From: a virus | IMG/VR virus record: IMGVR_UViG_3300047472_000161 | Span: 1 to 48,494 of that record | Strand: one strand, 5' to 3' | DNA length: 48,494 nt | Part shown: positions 39,975 to 47,166 of the stretch, piece after piece | Position numbering within the stretch: position 1 is the stretch's first letter | Layout: the number at the start of each line of letters is the position of its first letter | Position numbers and translations under genes: made by a program | The notes under the pieces: generated by a model | What the model was told of the DNA's origin: nothing | What the model saw: the letters and a program-made list of their open reading frames with translations, nothing else | The model's database searches: none

Positions 39975-39982
39975 GGTGGCGA

Positions 39983-40711
39983 TTAGCCTTTGCGGCCAAT
40001 GATGAACGCGCCGTGATAGCCGCCATGATTGCTATGCTGGACAGTGAAGCGCCCGATCCCAGCCTTATAAAGCATAGCCATGATCTGGTTCAGATCATAG
40101 TCGTACATCATCATCGTTCCCGAACCCGGCGCGGTCTCAATGAGCGTCTTCATCCGCTCTCCGTCCCACGACACATAATCCATGCCGAGACCGCCCATGG
40201 TGACAGCGCCGCGCTCCTTGAAGGTCGTGAACTGCACGGTCACACCGCCGCCAGGCGCCAGCTTGTCGAGCAGCTTCTGGAACAAGGGCAAGCCGTTGGC
40301 CGGATGGATGTGCTGGAACACGATAGTCGAGTTGATCCAATCGACCCGATCGGCAGGAATCTCATCAATCGTCTCATGGATGCTGACGTTGCCAGGAACA
40401 TTCTTGCGGGCCTCCGCACGCATTCCCTCGGCGACATCGACGCCATAGACTTTATCGGCTACCTCAGCCATGGCGCAGCACAGGCGCCCAGCGCCACAGC
40501 CAAAATCGATCGCGGACTTCGGGCTGAAGGCGCCATAATGCCCCCGGAGCACTTCGAGTTGCCACGCGATGTCGGCCCGGCCGGTTGCCCAGAAATGCTC
40601 GATCCGCTCAGGCGTCAGATTCTCGCGGAAATATTCCACATGGCTAAACACGCCATAATAAGGCTCGCCAGCGATGCCCTGCCAATCTTCGTCCGTGTTT
40701 CTAACAGCCAT
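39983..40711 (-). CDS. SAM-dependent methyltransferase, class I
   Basis: A 242-residue methyltransferase with motif I SAIDFGCGAGRLCCAMAE (67-84), then KVYGVDVAEGMRAEARKNVP and the post-motif DWINSTIVFQHIHPANGL. The N-terminus (EPYYGVFSHVEYFRENLTPE) recalls methyltransferases of glycan-decorating clusters. It lies between two further sugar-modifying genes. GGAG precedes the ATG. Confidence 0.85.
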   Translation of the reverse strand: MAVRNTDEDWQGIAGEPYYGVFSHVEYFRENLTPERIEHFWATGRADIAWQLEVLRGHYGAFSPKSAIDFGCGAGRLCCAMAEVADKVYGVDVAEGMRAEARKNVPGNVSIHETIDEIPADRVDWINSTIVFQHIHPANGLPLFQKLLDKLAPGGGVTVQFTTFKERGAVTMGGLGMDYVSWDGERMKTLIETAPGSGTMMMYDYDLNQIMAMLYKAGIGRFTVQHSNHGGYHGAFIIGRKG

Positions 40712-40771
40712 TTACGCAACTCCGAAATTTGGGCGCAACATAGCCAGCACCCTCGGCGGCGCAAGCGGGGT

Positions 40772-41083
40772 TCAATGGGCAGTTGGAACCGCCAACCGAA
40801 CATCCGGCCGATCGATCACGATGAGAGGCAGGCACCGTTCCGGCGGCAGCGTCCCGTCCATCACTTCCGGCGGTATCGGCTCTCGCAGCGCGAAGTCGGC
40901 ACCGGCTTCTATCGGAAGCCGCTTACGGTCCAACCCTTCGATGCAGATCATGCGAGCGGGAATCCTGTACTGCTCGCCCTTCGCCACCAGCCATTCAGGC
41001 ACGATCCAGAGCCAGTCCTGGTGCGTGATCAAATCGCACTCCAGGACATATTCCCCAACTGCTACAAGTGCTCGCCTGACCAT
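40772..41083 (-). CDS. 103-aa hypothetical protein of the island
   Basis: Begins MVRRALVAVGEYVLECDLIT; DWLWIVPEWLVAKGEQYRIPARMICIEGL suggests a compact alpha/beta domain. The first gene downstream of the repeat at 41113. No family recognised. Confidence 0.65.
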   Translation of the reverse strand: MVRRALVAVGEYVLECDLITHQDWLWIVPEWLVAKGEQYRIPARMICIEGLDRKRLPIEAGADFALREPIPPEVMDGTLPPERCLPLIVIDRPDVRLAVPTAH

Positions 41084-41112
41084 GGCGCACCCTTACGTGC
41101 GTGCTTGCGCTT

Positions 41113-41144
41113 CGCAAGCGAACTTCGGTTGCGATAATTACCGC
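41113..41144 (-). promoter_or_regulatory. 32-bp repeat, copy A (likely island promoter)
   Basis: Shares 28 of 32 bases with 42333-42364. Both start CGCAAGCGAACTTC and end GATAATTxCCGC on the plus strand. Each copy lies 30-50 bases upstream of the start of a minus-strand island gene, so a shared promoter/operator is the simplest reading. Confidence 0.6.
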
Positions 41145-41217
41145 AGTACGAGAGCGGCGTCAGCAGGACCCGCCGCAGCCTCGCGTCGCGCTCATTCGCG
41201 CTACGAACGACTAAGCC

Positions 41218-41247
41218 GCCGCCGGTTTTGAAATCTCGGCCGGCGGC
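41218..41247 (-). terminator. Hairpin behind the FkbM gene
   Basis: GCCGCCGG pairs perfectly with CCGGCGGC over a 14-base loop, just past the stop at 41260 in minus orientation. No T run follows; it may be a weak or Rho-assisted terminator. The rest of the 41084-41259 gap holds the repeat at 41113 and no reading frame that I support. Confidence 0.4.
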
Positions 41248-41259
41248 ATGTGTATCAGC

Positions 41260-42285
41260 TCAGAGCATAGGGTTGCGCCAGACATGCGTGCCATCACAGC
41301 GAAGATGCTCTTCACCGTTGGTCCGGTCAAAGCGCGCGGGCTGCTCGTTCTCCAAACGCCAGCCATGAGACTGCAAATCCCGAATGATGCGGAACTCTGC
41401 CTCGCGGCTGTGGGTGCCCACCACCATGTAACGGACGCGTTCGGTGAGAAAGTCGAGCGCCCCCCCGATCACATCGGCCTCGGCTCCCTGTACGTCGAAA
41501 TGGATCAGATCGACGACCTTCTCGTCCTTGAGCAGCGTCGGGATGCTGATACTCTTCACCATATCATAGCCGTCGCGCGGCTCAGGCGTCTCCGAGAAGA
41601 GGGCGGACTCGCCCCAGTCGCCAAGCACGTCAATCTGTGGAAACAGCGCGTAGCCATCCTTTGCACCAGCAACCGCGGCATGGATGTTGTGGAACGACGG
41701 ATCAAAGCCGTTGTCGGCGAAGTTGATCTTCAGGTTCTCAACGCGCCCGGCGCTGCCCTCCACTGCATAGAGGCGGATCGGGCCGCGGCGGATCTGGCGG
41801 GCTAGCACGCCGCCGTTCACACACCAGGTTCCGAGGCCGGCACCAAGCTCGGCCATCACGAATGGGCCGATCCCAGCCTCGACGGCCTTGATCGTGCCGA
41901 CATACTCAATTGGCTCTGCCACAAAATCGCCGATGCGCGTTGGGATGTCGTTGAACACCCTGCCGCCGAGATCGCGAGTGACGGTGGTAAGCGCAGCGCG
42001 AGTGCGACCGCCGATGAAATTGTTGATGTAGTCCGGGTCATGCGGCGCAGGGGCCAACCGCCGGCGCATCAGATCTTCGTCCCCGAGCGAAAGACCATGG
42101 GCAAGGAGGTCGACGTGCGGCTGAAACCGGGCAACGAACTCTTGACACGCGACTGTCGACCGAAGGGCCTCCGAGAGGCTGAGCCCAGACGAAGCATGTG
42201 CCTTGACGACAGCATCGCTCTCGGGCTCGCGGCCAAGCACGCCACGATAGACTTCTCGGACCAGATCTTCGGTAAACTGTACCAC
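41260..42285 (-). CDS. DUF4214-FkbM methyltransferase
   Basis: A 341-residue fusion. Residues 3-55 (EDLVREVYRGVLGREPES, LSLSEALRSTVACQEF) match DUF4214, a small domain found in surface and S-layer-related proteins. The rest is an FkbM methyltransferase with motif I VMAELGAGLGTWCVN (143-157), LYAVEGSAGRVENLKINF and IHFDVQGAEADVIGGAL, family hallmarks. FkbM enzymes O-methylate sugars and macrolides, so sugar methylation is likely here. Its upstream repeat (42333) suggests independent expression. Confidence 0.88.
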   Translation of the reverse strand: MVQFTEDLVREVYRGVLGREPESDAVVKAHASSGLSLSEALRSTVACQEFVARFQPHVDLLAHGLSLGDEDLMRRRLAPAPHDPDYINNFIGGRTRAALTTVTRDLGGRVFNDIPTRIGDFVAEPIEYVGTIKAVEAGIGPFVMAELGAGLGTWCVNGGVLARQIRRGPIRLYAVEGSAGRVENLKINFADNGFDPSFHNIHAAVAGAKDGYALFPQIDVLGDWGESALFSETPEPRDGYDMVKSISIPTLLKDEKVVDLIHFDVQGAEADVIGGALDFLTERVRYMVVGTHSREAEFRIIRDLQSHGWRLENEQPARFDRTNGEEHLRCDGTHVWRNPML

Positions 42286-42332
42286 GCGAACTCTCCCAAA
42301 TATTTGCTCACCCTACCCTGCCGGGCGTGCCG

Positions 42333-42364
42333 CGCAAGCGAACTTCAGTCGGGATAATTCCCGC
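42333..42364 (-). promoter_or_regulatory. 32-bp repeat, copy B (likely island promoter)
   Basis: Partner of copy A at 41113-41144 with four mismatches. It is 48-79 bases upstream of the FkbM gene start at 42285 and next to a late promoter-like element facing the opposite way. Confidence 0.6.
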
Positions 42365-42392
42365 TGTCGGCGATCCGGGTTGCCAGCACCGG

Positions 42393-42422
42393 CCGTAATC
42401 GCCCACCCCGCCCGGCCATAGC
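42393..42422 (+). promoter_or_regulatory. Late promoter-like element 9 (lysis genes)
   Basis: CCGTAATC at 42393-42400, 16 bases, then CATAGC at 42417. The ATG of the 26-residue gene at 42431 is 14 bases from the box, with no ribosome-binding site. Confidence 0.7.
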
Positions 42423-42430
42423 GTCGGCGC

Positions 42431-42511
42431 ATGATCGCCCTGACATCAGTAGAGCGCGCGCGCTTGATCGCAGAGCGTCGCGCCATGCTCACGCAGTCCG
42501 ACATCCGATGA
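42431..42511 (+). CDS. 26-aa leader peptide or tiny gene before the lysis operon
   Basis: Reads MIALTSVERARLIAERRAML and ends TQSDIR. Its ATG lies 14 bases from a late-element box, and its stop overlaps the next ATG (ATGA). That coupling suggests it is translated from a leaderless mRNA and passes ribosomes to the membrane-protein gene. Function unknown. Confidence 0.55.
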   Translation: MIALTSVERARLIAERRAMLTQSDIR

Positions 42512-43080
42512 CGCACGCCGCGACCCTAGGCGCGAAGATCGCGGCGATCAGCACAACGTTCTCGCCGTATCCCGCCAGCTTCAACGGCAATCCGTGGCTC
42601 TACGGCATGTCGCTAGCCTCCCTCATGGCGATCACGATGTTCAGCGCGATCGTCTGCGGCTGGATGATGCGCGACATCTGGCGGGACCGGTTCAACGACC
42701 ACCCGACCACGCCCGTCTTCCTGTTCCGGCTCATGGTCGCGATCATCAGCTTCACGGCCTTCCTGCGGTGCCTGCCCGAGGTCGCCTACATGACCTGCTA
42801 CGGCGAGGTGACTGGTGACACGATGGGCCAGATCCTCACTGTCAAGCGCATGGCGGATGTCATCGCCCTACCGCTGGTCGTCGGCTGGATGACCATCCTG
42901 GTGCTGGTCTATCCATTCGTGACGCTCGCCCTGAAAGCGCACCGCCAGCTTGGAATCGGCTTCGTCGATCCGCTCGGCGTCTGGCCCCGACTTGTTCGGC
43001 CGGTCGCCATCCTGTTCACGATCCTTGTGATTGCGTCGCTTATGGCTGCGGCGAAAGGGTCCATGGGCCATGGTGTGTGA
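42508..43080 (+). CDS. 190-aa polytopic membrane protein
   Basis: Four predicted transmembrane helices (about residues 35-55, 70-88, 118-140, 163-182). Between helices are YMTCYGEVTGDTMGQIL and KAHRQLGIGFVDPLGVW. Sits at the head of the lysis block; could be a holin-like or accessory membrane protein. No family recognised. Confidence 0.7.
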   Translation: MTHAATLGAKIAAISTTFSPYPASFNGNPWLYGMSLASLMAITMFSAIVCGWMMRDIWRDRFNDHPTTPVFLFRLMVAIISFTAFLRCLPEVAYMTCYGEVTGDTMGQILTVKRMADVIALPLVVGWMTILVLVYPFVTLALKAHRQLGIGFVDPLGVWPRLVRPVAILFTILVIASLMAAAKGSMGHGV

Positions 43081-43454
43081 GCGATCTACCCGCCCGCACC
43101 GCTGCCCTTGCCTGCACCGGTTGCGTCAGCGTCATCGGCCTCGACTTTCAGGCTGCGCCGGTCCTGATCGGGCTGTCCGCCGCCTTCCTCGTGCGGGTGC
43201 CGCTGATCAAGCCCAAGGGTCGGCTGGTGTCGGAAGCGTCCTTCACGCTGCTCGGGATGCTCGGGGCCTTCGTGACGATCGTCGATCAGAAGATCGGTCC
43301 AGGCCCGGCGTTCTGGACCGGCATCGGATTCGGCGCGGTGTCGGCGTCCCTCGCCGAGCTGGGCAAATCTGCGATGTACGGCGCGTTTCAGGAGCGGTTG
43401 CAGGCTGCCGGCCGCGCGCTGCTCGGGCTCAGCGGGGGAGCGCCTAAGCCGTGA
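43077..43454 (+). CDS. Small membrane protein, holin-like
   Basis: A 125-residue protein starting at GTG 43077 (SDLPARTAALACTGCVSVIG). Two or three hydrophobic helices (VLIGLSAAFLVRVPLI; FTLLGMLGAFVTIV; FWTGIGFGAVSASLAEL) with a short basic tail. Position immediately before the lysozyme gene suggests a holin or antiholin role. It overlaps the lysozyme gene by four bases. Confidence 0.65.
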   Translation: MSDLPARTAALACTGCVSVIGLDFQAAPVLIGLSAAFLVRVPLIKPKGRLVSEASFTLLGMLGAFVTIVDQKIGPGPAFWTGIGFGAVSASLAELGKSAMYGAFQERLQAAGRALLGLSGGAPKP

Positions 43455-43903
43455 CCCCAGCCGAACAGCAGGCCCTCGCTTATACCGACCACGACCTCGA
43501 CACCGACGAGGGCACGATCCCCTACGTCTATCTGGATCACCTCGGGTTTCAGACGATCGGGCGCGGCATCCTCGTGGACCGGCGCAAGGGCGGCAAGCTG
43601 CTCCCCGAGGAGATCGCCTTCATCAACCAGAACCGGCTCAAGCGGGTGCTGGCGGGCGTGCAGGGCGAGCCCTGGTATCCGTCCGTGGCCAACGACCCGG
43701 TGCGGCTCGCGGCCATCCTCAACATGCAGTTCCAGTTGGGAAGCGAGAGCGACGAGGAGTTCGTCTCCTCCTTCGCCTGCATCGCGAAGCGCGACTGGAT
43801 CGGCGCCGGCAAGAACCTCCGCGCATCGCTGTGGGCGAGCAAGCAGACACCAGCTCGCGCGAACCGCGTCATCACCGCCATCGAAACAGGGAAACGGCCA
43901 TGA
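43451..43903 (+). CDS. Endolysin, GH24 (T4-type) lysozyme
   Basis: A 150-residue muramidase. The catalytic triad is Glu20 (DEGTIPY), Asp29 (LDHLG) and Thr35 (QTIGRG), with the same 9- and 6-residue spacing as T4 lysozyme Glu11-Asp20-Thr26. No signal peptide, so it depends on a holin. Starts at GTG 43451. Confidence 0.92.
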   Translation: MTPAEQQALAYTDHDLDTDEGTIPYVYLDHLGFQTIGRGILVDRRKGGKLLPEEIAFINQNRLKRVLAGVQGEPWYPSVANDPVRLAAILNMQFQLGSESDEEFVSSFACIAKRDWIGAGKNLRASLWASKQTPARANRVITAIETGKRP

Positions 43904-44187
43904 CCGATACGCCCATCACCGTCTACGAATCCGCCCTGACGCCCATCCTGCGCTCGCTGGTCACCAAGGCCGTCGTGGCCGCTGGCGCCGCATTGGTCGC
44001 ACATGGCTTCCTCTCCGAGGATCAGGTGAACGCCGCGGTTGCGCCGGTCACTCAGGAAGTCGTCGGCGCGATCATCGCGCTCGGTTCGGCCGCCTACGCC
44101 GCGTGGGCCGCCAAGCGCACGAACGACAAGCTCGTCACCACCGCCTCCGCCGCGCCGGACAGCGTGGCCATCGTGAAGGGAAATTGA
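43900..44187 (+). CDS. Holin (Pam3-gp28-like)
   Basis: A 95-residue protein starting MTDTPITVYESALTPILRSLV. Two hydrophobic segments (AVVAAGAALVAHGFLSED and VVGAIIALGSAAYAAWAAKR) around a short acidic loop, then a charged tail, match the putative Pam3-gp28 holin family. It follows the lysozyme by a four-base overlap. Confidence 0.8.
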   Translation: MTDTPITVYESALTPILRSLVTKAVVAAGAALVAHGFLSEDQVNAAVAPVTQEVVGAIIALGSAAYAAWAAKRTNDKLVTTASAAPDSVAIVKGN

Positions 44188-44188
44188 G

Positions 44189-44530
44189 ATGAAGCGCATG
44201 TTTCTGATGATACCGTTGGCCGCGCTGGCGCTGGCAGCTTGCTCGACCGTGGGCACAGTCAGGCTCAACGCCGACAAGGCTTTCCTGACCGCGCAGGTCG
44301 CGTTCAAGTCGGCCCAGCAGACCACGCTGGCGACCTGCACCGTTCCGACGGTCCAGACGACCGCAGCCTGCCAGACCGCCATCGCGCTGCTCCACACCGG
44401 CGCTCAGTACGAGGCCGCTGGCTTCTCCGCACAGCAGGCCGGCAGCGCGTCTGACGAGGCGACCGCCGTCACCAACCTCACCAACCTGATCGGGCAGCTG
44501 ACCGCGCTCGGCGTTCTGAAGGCGAACTGA
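44189..44530 (+). CDS. Lipoprotein, possible outer-membrane spanin component
   Basis: A 113-residue protein with a lipoprotein signal (MKRMFLMIPLAALALAAC, lipobox LAAC). The mature part is Ala/Thr-rich and helical (ADKAFLTAQVAFKSAQQTTL). Placed among lysis genes it may serve as an outer-membrane spanin or exclusion lipoprotein; spanin pairing is not visible. Confidence 0.7.
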   Translation: MKRMFLMIPLAALALAACSTVGTVRLNADKAFLTAQVAFKSAQQTTLATCTVPTVQTTAACQTAIALLHTGAQYEAAGFSAQQAGSASDEATAVTNLTNLIGQLTALGVLKAN

Positions 44531-44531
44531 C

Positions 44532-44750
44532 ATGGCGAAGCTCACCGAAGCCGAAGTGCTGGAGATGCTGGCGACCGCGACCGGCCTCGTGGCGCAGCTC
44601 AGCACCCTCGTTCCGCAGCTGGTCGAGAACTATCAGACCGTGAAGACGGCGCTGGGTGAGGACGATGCGGCGGCCGTCGAAGCGCAGATCGTGCAGGTGC
44701 ATGCCGATGTGCAGTCGCTCGATGCGCAGTTGATGGCGCTGAAGGCATGA
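44532..44750 (+). CDS. 72-aa coiled-coil protein
   Basis: Begins MAKLTEAEVLEMLATATGLV; continuous amphipathic helices (LVPQLVENYQTVKTALGEDD, HADVQSLDAQLMALKA). Follows the lipoprotein by one base. Unknown function, possibly a partner of the lipoprotein. Confidence 0.6.
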   Translation: MAKLTEAEVLEMLATATGLVAQLSTLVPQLVENYQTVKTALGEDDAAAVEAQIVQVHADVQSLDAQLMALKA

Positions 44751-44774
44751 CCGAGGGCTGGGGTGGAGACTGAG

Positions 44775-45038
44775 ATGGACGCGCTCCAATTCGCCTACTG
44801 GCTTCAGGGGTTCGCCGAACTCAATGGCGCACCTCCGAGCGAAGAGCAGTGGCAATCGATCCGCAATCACCTCCAGCAGGTGTTCAAGAAGGTCACCCCG
44901 CAGATCGGCGGCATCCCCAAGTTTGAACCGAGGGATTTGGGGCCAGCGATCGCCCAACGCCTTCCTCCCACATGGGCCGAATGCAGCTCCGCCGCTGGAG
45001 TGAACGACGGCTGCGGCACGCGTGTGGTCATCTGTTGA
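44775..45038 (+). CDS. 87-aa small phage protein
   Basis: Begins MDALQFAYWLQGFAELNGAP and continues EEQWQSIRNHLQQVFKKVTP, a motif set seen in many short phage proteins of unknown role. GGAG precedes the ATG at six bases. The end overlaps the next frame, so the last 20 residues are less certain. Confidence 0.7.
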   Translation: MDALQFAYWLQGFAELNGAPPSEEQWQSIRNHLQQVFKKVTPQIGGIPKFEPRDLGPAIAQRLPPTWAECSSAAGVNDGCGTRVVIC

Positions 45039-45277
45039 CCCTCCTCGGACGCCTCACCGGGTCGGAGCCGCCCAAGCTCGCCGATGGGGCGTTCGCCTAC
45101 GTGGATGGCGCGGGTCCGCTGCGCGACCAGTTCTGCATTCGCGTGCGCTCCGGTCCATCGCTCTCCGTCGACGATCCCGCGATCGGCCCGACTTTCACCA
45201 AGCTCGATCGCGCGCAAGCTTATGCCGACTGGTGCAACGGCACCGGCGGCTTCAGCTATGGTGCTGGCGCGGTCTGA
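44972..45277 (+). CDS. Hypothetical 101-aa protein
   Basis: Begins MGRMQLRRWSERRLRHACGH; the reliable part is from residue 30 (RLTGSEPPKLADGAFAYVDG, RSGPSLSVDDPAIGPTFTKL, ADWCNGTGGFSYGAGAV), a beta-rich domain. It overlaps the upstream gene by 67 bases, so the exact start (44972 or 44981) is uncertain. The 178-base gap that follows (45278-45455) is AT-richer and holds at most a 31-residue frame at 45286 that I cannot support. Confidence 0.6.
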   Translation: MGRMQLRRWSERRLRHACGHLLTLLGRLTGSEPPKLADGAFAYVDGAGPLRDQFCIRVRSGPSLSVDDPAIGPTFTKLDRAQAYADWCNGTGGFSYGAGAV

Positions 45278-45455
45278 ACTGGGCGATGCAGGTGAATAGG
45301 CGCTCGCCTGCCGGGGGGAACATAAAGCCGACGAACGCCACAGAGTTTCTAGTCAGAATGAGCTTAATGAAAGGTAAATGAGGCGCGGGCGAATTGCCCG
45401 GTCGCCCATATCGGCCGCTAATTGATCCGATCGTCACGCGGCGCGTTACCTTCCC

Positions 45456-45605
45456 ATGGACACGCCACCTCTCAAGCCGCCGTCAGAGATGACCGACAAG
45501 GAACTCCTGCGCGAGTGGGAATGCTTGGACTGCGACGTCGAGGAAGAGGACGAGCGGACCAAGGCCCTCGCGGCCGAGCTGGATAAGCGCCAGATAGACG
45601 TCTGA
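45456..45605 (+). CDS. 49-aa acidic peptide
   Basis: Reads MDTPPLKPPSEMTDKELLRE and ends DKRQIDV, an acidic helical sequence with ECLDCD, which includes CxxC. No ribosome-binding site; a loose TTACC-like box precedes it at leaderless distance, but it is not a good late element. Unknown function. Confidence 0.5.
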   Translation: MDTPPLKPPSEMTDKELLREWECLDCDVEEEDERTKALAAELDKRQIDV

Positions 45606-45629
45606 TCCGCGGCACCCCATATTGCTGCC

Positions 45630-45848
45630 ATGCCCTACATGTCTCTCGCCAACATGCGCCAGAACGGCGCAACCTCCATCTGGGCTTATTGCGAGTGCGG
45701 GCACGCGGCAGTCGTGGATGTGACGGGCTGGGATGAGGCGCTGGAGGTGCCGAACCTGCGCTTCAAGCTGCGCTGCTCGAAATGTGGCAAGCGGCCGAGG
45801 CAGACGGTGCCTAATTGGCCGGGCCGTGGTGTGAACCCGAACCCATGA
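45630..45848 (+). CDS. Zinc-ribbon protein, 72 aa
   Basis: Begins MPYMSLANMRQNGATSIWAY; YCECGHAAVVDVTGWDEALE and LRCSKCGKRPRQTVPNWPG give two CxC/CxxC knuckles that bind zinc. The last gene of the late strand before attP. A CATATT box lies 12 bases before the ATG. Confidence 0.7.
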   Translation: MPYMSLANMRQNGATSIWAYCECGHAAVVDVTGWDEALEVPNLRFKLRCSKCGKRPRQTVPNWPGRGVNPNP

Positions 45849-45858
45849 TGGGGTCGGG
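45836..45858 (+). terminator. Hairpin at the end of the late region
   Basis: CCCGAACCC pairs with GGGGTCGGG over a five-base loop with one mismatch, spanning the last stop codon. No T run follows. It may end late transcription before attP. The remaining 45859-46158 holds attP and the arm sites and no gene. Confidence 0.4.
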
Positions 45859-45939
45859 CTACATATGGGAACAGTGTGAGAACATCAGCCCTTCGCGACG
45901 ATTCGTCAGAGGCTGAAAACGCTGGTTCTGATCGCTGTT

Positions 45940-45960
45940 GGTTTACAGCAGTTTGTAAAC
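45940..45960. promoter_or_regulatory. Integrase arm-type sites, left pair
   Basis: GGTTTACAG at 45940-45948 and TGTAAAC at 45954-45960 form an inverted pair with the same sequence as the pair on the other side of the core. This is the pattern of arm sites bound by tyrosine integrases. Confidence 0.65.
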
Positions 45961-45994
45961 TGCCCGGCGCCGTGACTGCTAACCCATTGAAAGA

Positions 45995-46042
45995 TGGTAG
46001 CGGAGGAGGGACTTGAACCCCCGACACGCGGATTATGATTCC
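45995..46042 (-). other. attP: attP core from a CAU tRNA gene 3' half
   Basis: On the minus strand the 48 bases match the 3' part of a tRNA: anticodon loop ATCATAA with CAU, stem TCCGC, variable GTGTC, T-arm GGGGG-TTCAAGT-CCCTC, acceptor CTCCGCT, then ACCA. Homology stops at the anticodon stem, so this is a partial tRNA kept to restore the host gene after integration. It resembles elongator tRNA-Met; tRNA-Ile2 is the other option. Confidence 0.82.
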
Positions 46043-46092
46043 TGAGCCCAAGACGGCATTTTCGTTTCGTATCAGCGACTTATGTAGATTGT

Positions 46093-46155
46093 GGTTTACA
46101 GTTAATGCCCGTCAAAAGCCCCACGAATCCGTAGCCTACCGAGCGCTTGTAAACC
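46093..46155. promoter_or_regulatory. Integrase arm-type sites, right pair
   Basis: GGTTTACAG at 46093-46101 and TTGTAAACC at 46147-46155. Together with the left pair these give four copies of the GTTTACA word around the tRNA-derived core and beside the integrase stop codon. Confidence 0.6.
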
Positions 46156-46158
46156 GAT

Positions 46159-47166
46159 TTAGGCGCTTAATCGCTCGACCAGAGACACGACAACGCGGGC
46201 CTCGTCGACATAGCGAGCGCGGATCTCGGCGATCTTCGCGGCGGTCCATCCGATCACGCGGGCGATCTGCTCGTCGGTCAGCCCCTTCGACGCAAGGAAG
46301 GTGACGTAGCTCCCGCGCAGGTCATGAATGGTCCGGTCGAAGCCGGTGGGCTTTCTGCGCTGCCAGACCGTCTCCAGCCCGCTTTCGGTCCACGCCTTGC
46401 CCCGGCTGTTGAGGAGGACGGCGCCATCCTTCCGCCCGATCTCGTCGAGCAGGGTCTGAAGCTCCGGCAGGATCGGTATGACAGCCCGGCCGCCGCGCTT
46501 GCGGGTCTTCTCGATCGTGATCTGCTTATCGAACACCTGCGCCCATTCCAGATGCACCAGATCGCCAAGCCGGAGCCCCGTGAGGCTCGCCAGCTTCAAA
46601 GCTGTCATCACGTGCGCCGGGAAGTCCTTCAGCCCCTCCACGGCCTTCCAGTGGCGCTCCTCCCAAATCTGATCGGACTTGTCAGCGGTGTGGAGCAGTT
46701 CGATGCCGTGGCAGAAATGGCGCTCCAGCTTGCCGTTCTCGGTCGCCCAGTTGAGGATCGTCACCATCATGACCGTGGCCTTGTCAGCCGATCGAGGCTG
46801 AGCCGCCCACTGGTTGCGCCATTCGATCACGTCGCCGCGCATCCGCCAGTCAGTGAACGCGCCGAGCGGGGTTTCGCCGAATCGCTGGGAAATGCGGGTG
46901 AGCCACAACCGATAGTCGCGCTTCGTCTGGTCGCGCAGCTTCAGATATTTCGGGCTCTTCTCATAATCCGCGATCAGGCTGTCGACCGTGTTCCCGCTGG
47001 TGCCGAAGGCGGTTCCCTGGGCCTTGTATTGCGCGTCTAGAAGCTCGCGGGTGACGACCGGCTTGGCCCCATCCTGCTGGAGGATGCAGGGGCCGCCACG
47101 CCATGCGTACACATAATGCCGAACGCCACCTTTCCGGGGCTTACTGACGATGTGCAGGCCGGTCAC
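46159..47166 (-). CDS. int: Tyrosine integrase
   Basis: A 335-residue recombinase that would join attP and the host tRNA site. N-terminal Arm-binding domain, then a core-binding helical domain (SPKYLKLRDQTKRDYRLWLT), then the catalytic part: Arg in SLTGLRLGDLVHLEW, Lys in TRKRGGRAVI, HDLR in TIHDLRGSY, and Tyr in ARYVDEA with the IGWT block before it. GTG 47166 is chosen because AAGGA is eight bases upstream; ATG 47202 is an alternative. Last gene of the left operon. Confidence 0.92.
   Translation of the reverse strand: MTGLHIVSKPRKGGVRHYVYAWRGGPCILQQDGAKPVVTRELLDAQYKAQGTAFGTSGNTVDSLIADYEKSPKYLKLRDQTKRDYRLWLTRISQRFGETPLGAFTDWRMRGDVIEWRNQWAAQPRSADKATVMMVTILNWATENGKLERHFCHGIELLHTADKSDQIWEERHWKAVEGLKDFPAHVMTALKLASLTGLRLGDLVHLEWAQVFDKQITIEKTRKRGGRAVIPILPELQTLLDEIGRKDGAVLLNSRGKAWTESGLETVWQRRKPTGFDRTIHDLRGSYVTFLASKGLTDEQIARVIGWTAAKIAEIRARYVDEARVVVSLVERLSA

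Noticed and set aside
45252-45437. 61-aa minus-strand frame in the gap before 45456
   Set aside because: Composition is mixed Pro/Phe/Arg without a ribosome-binding site and it overlaps a better plus-strand gene end; most likely chance.
45414-45456. A tenth late element before the 49-aa gene
   Set aside because: CCGCTAAT and TTACC boxes are present, but the octamer is altered and the spacing is not 16, so it is not counted.
45995-46042. A functional tRNA gene
   Set aside because: Only the anticodon loop to CCA is present; the 5' half does not pair. It is an attP remnant, not a tRNA gene.
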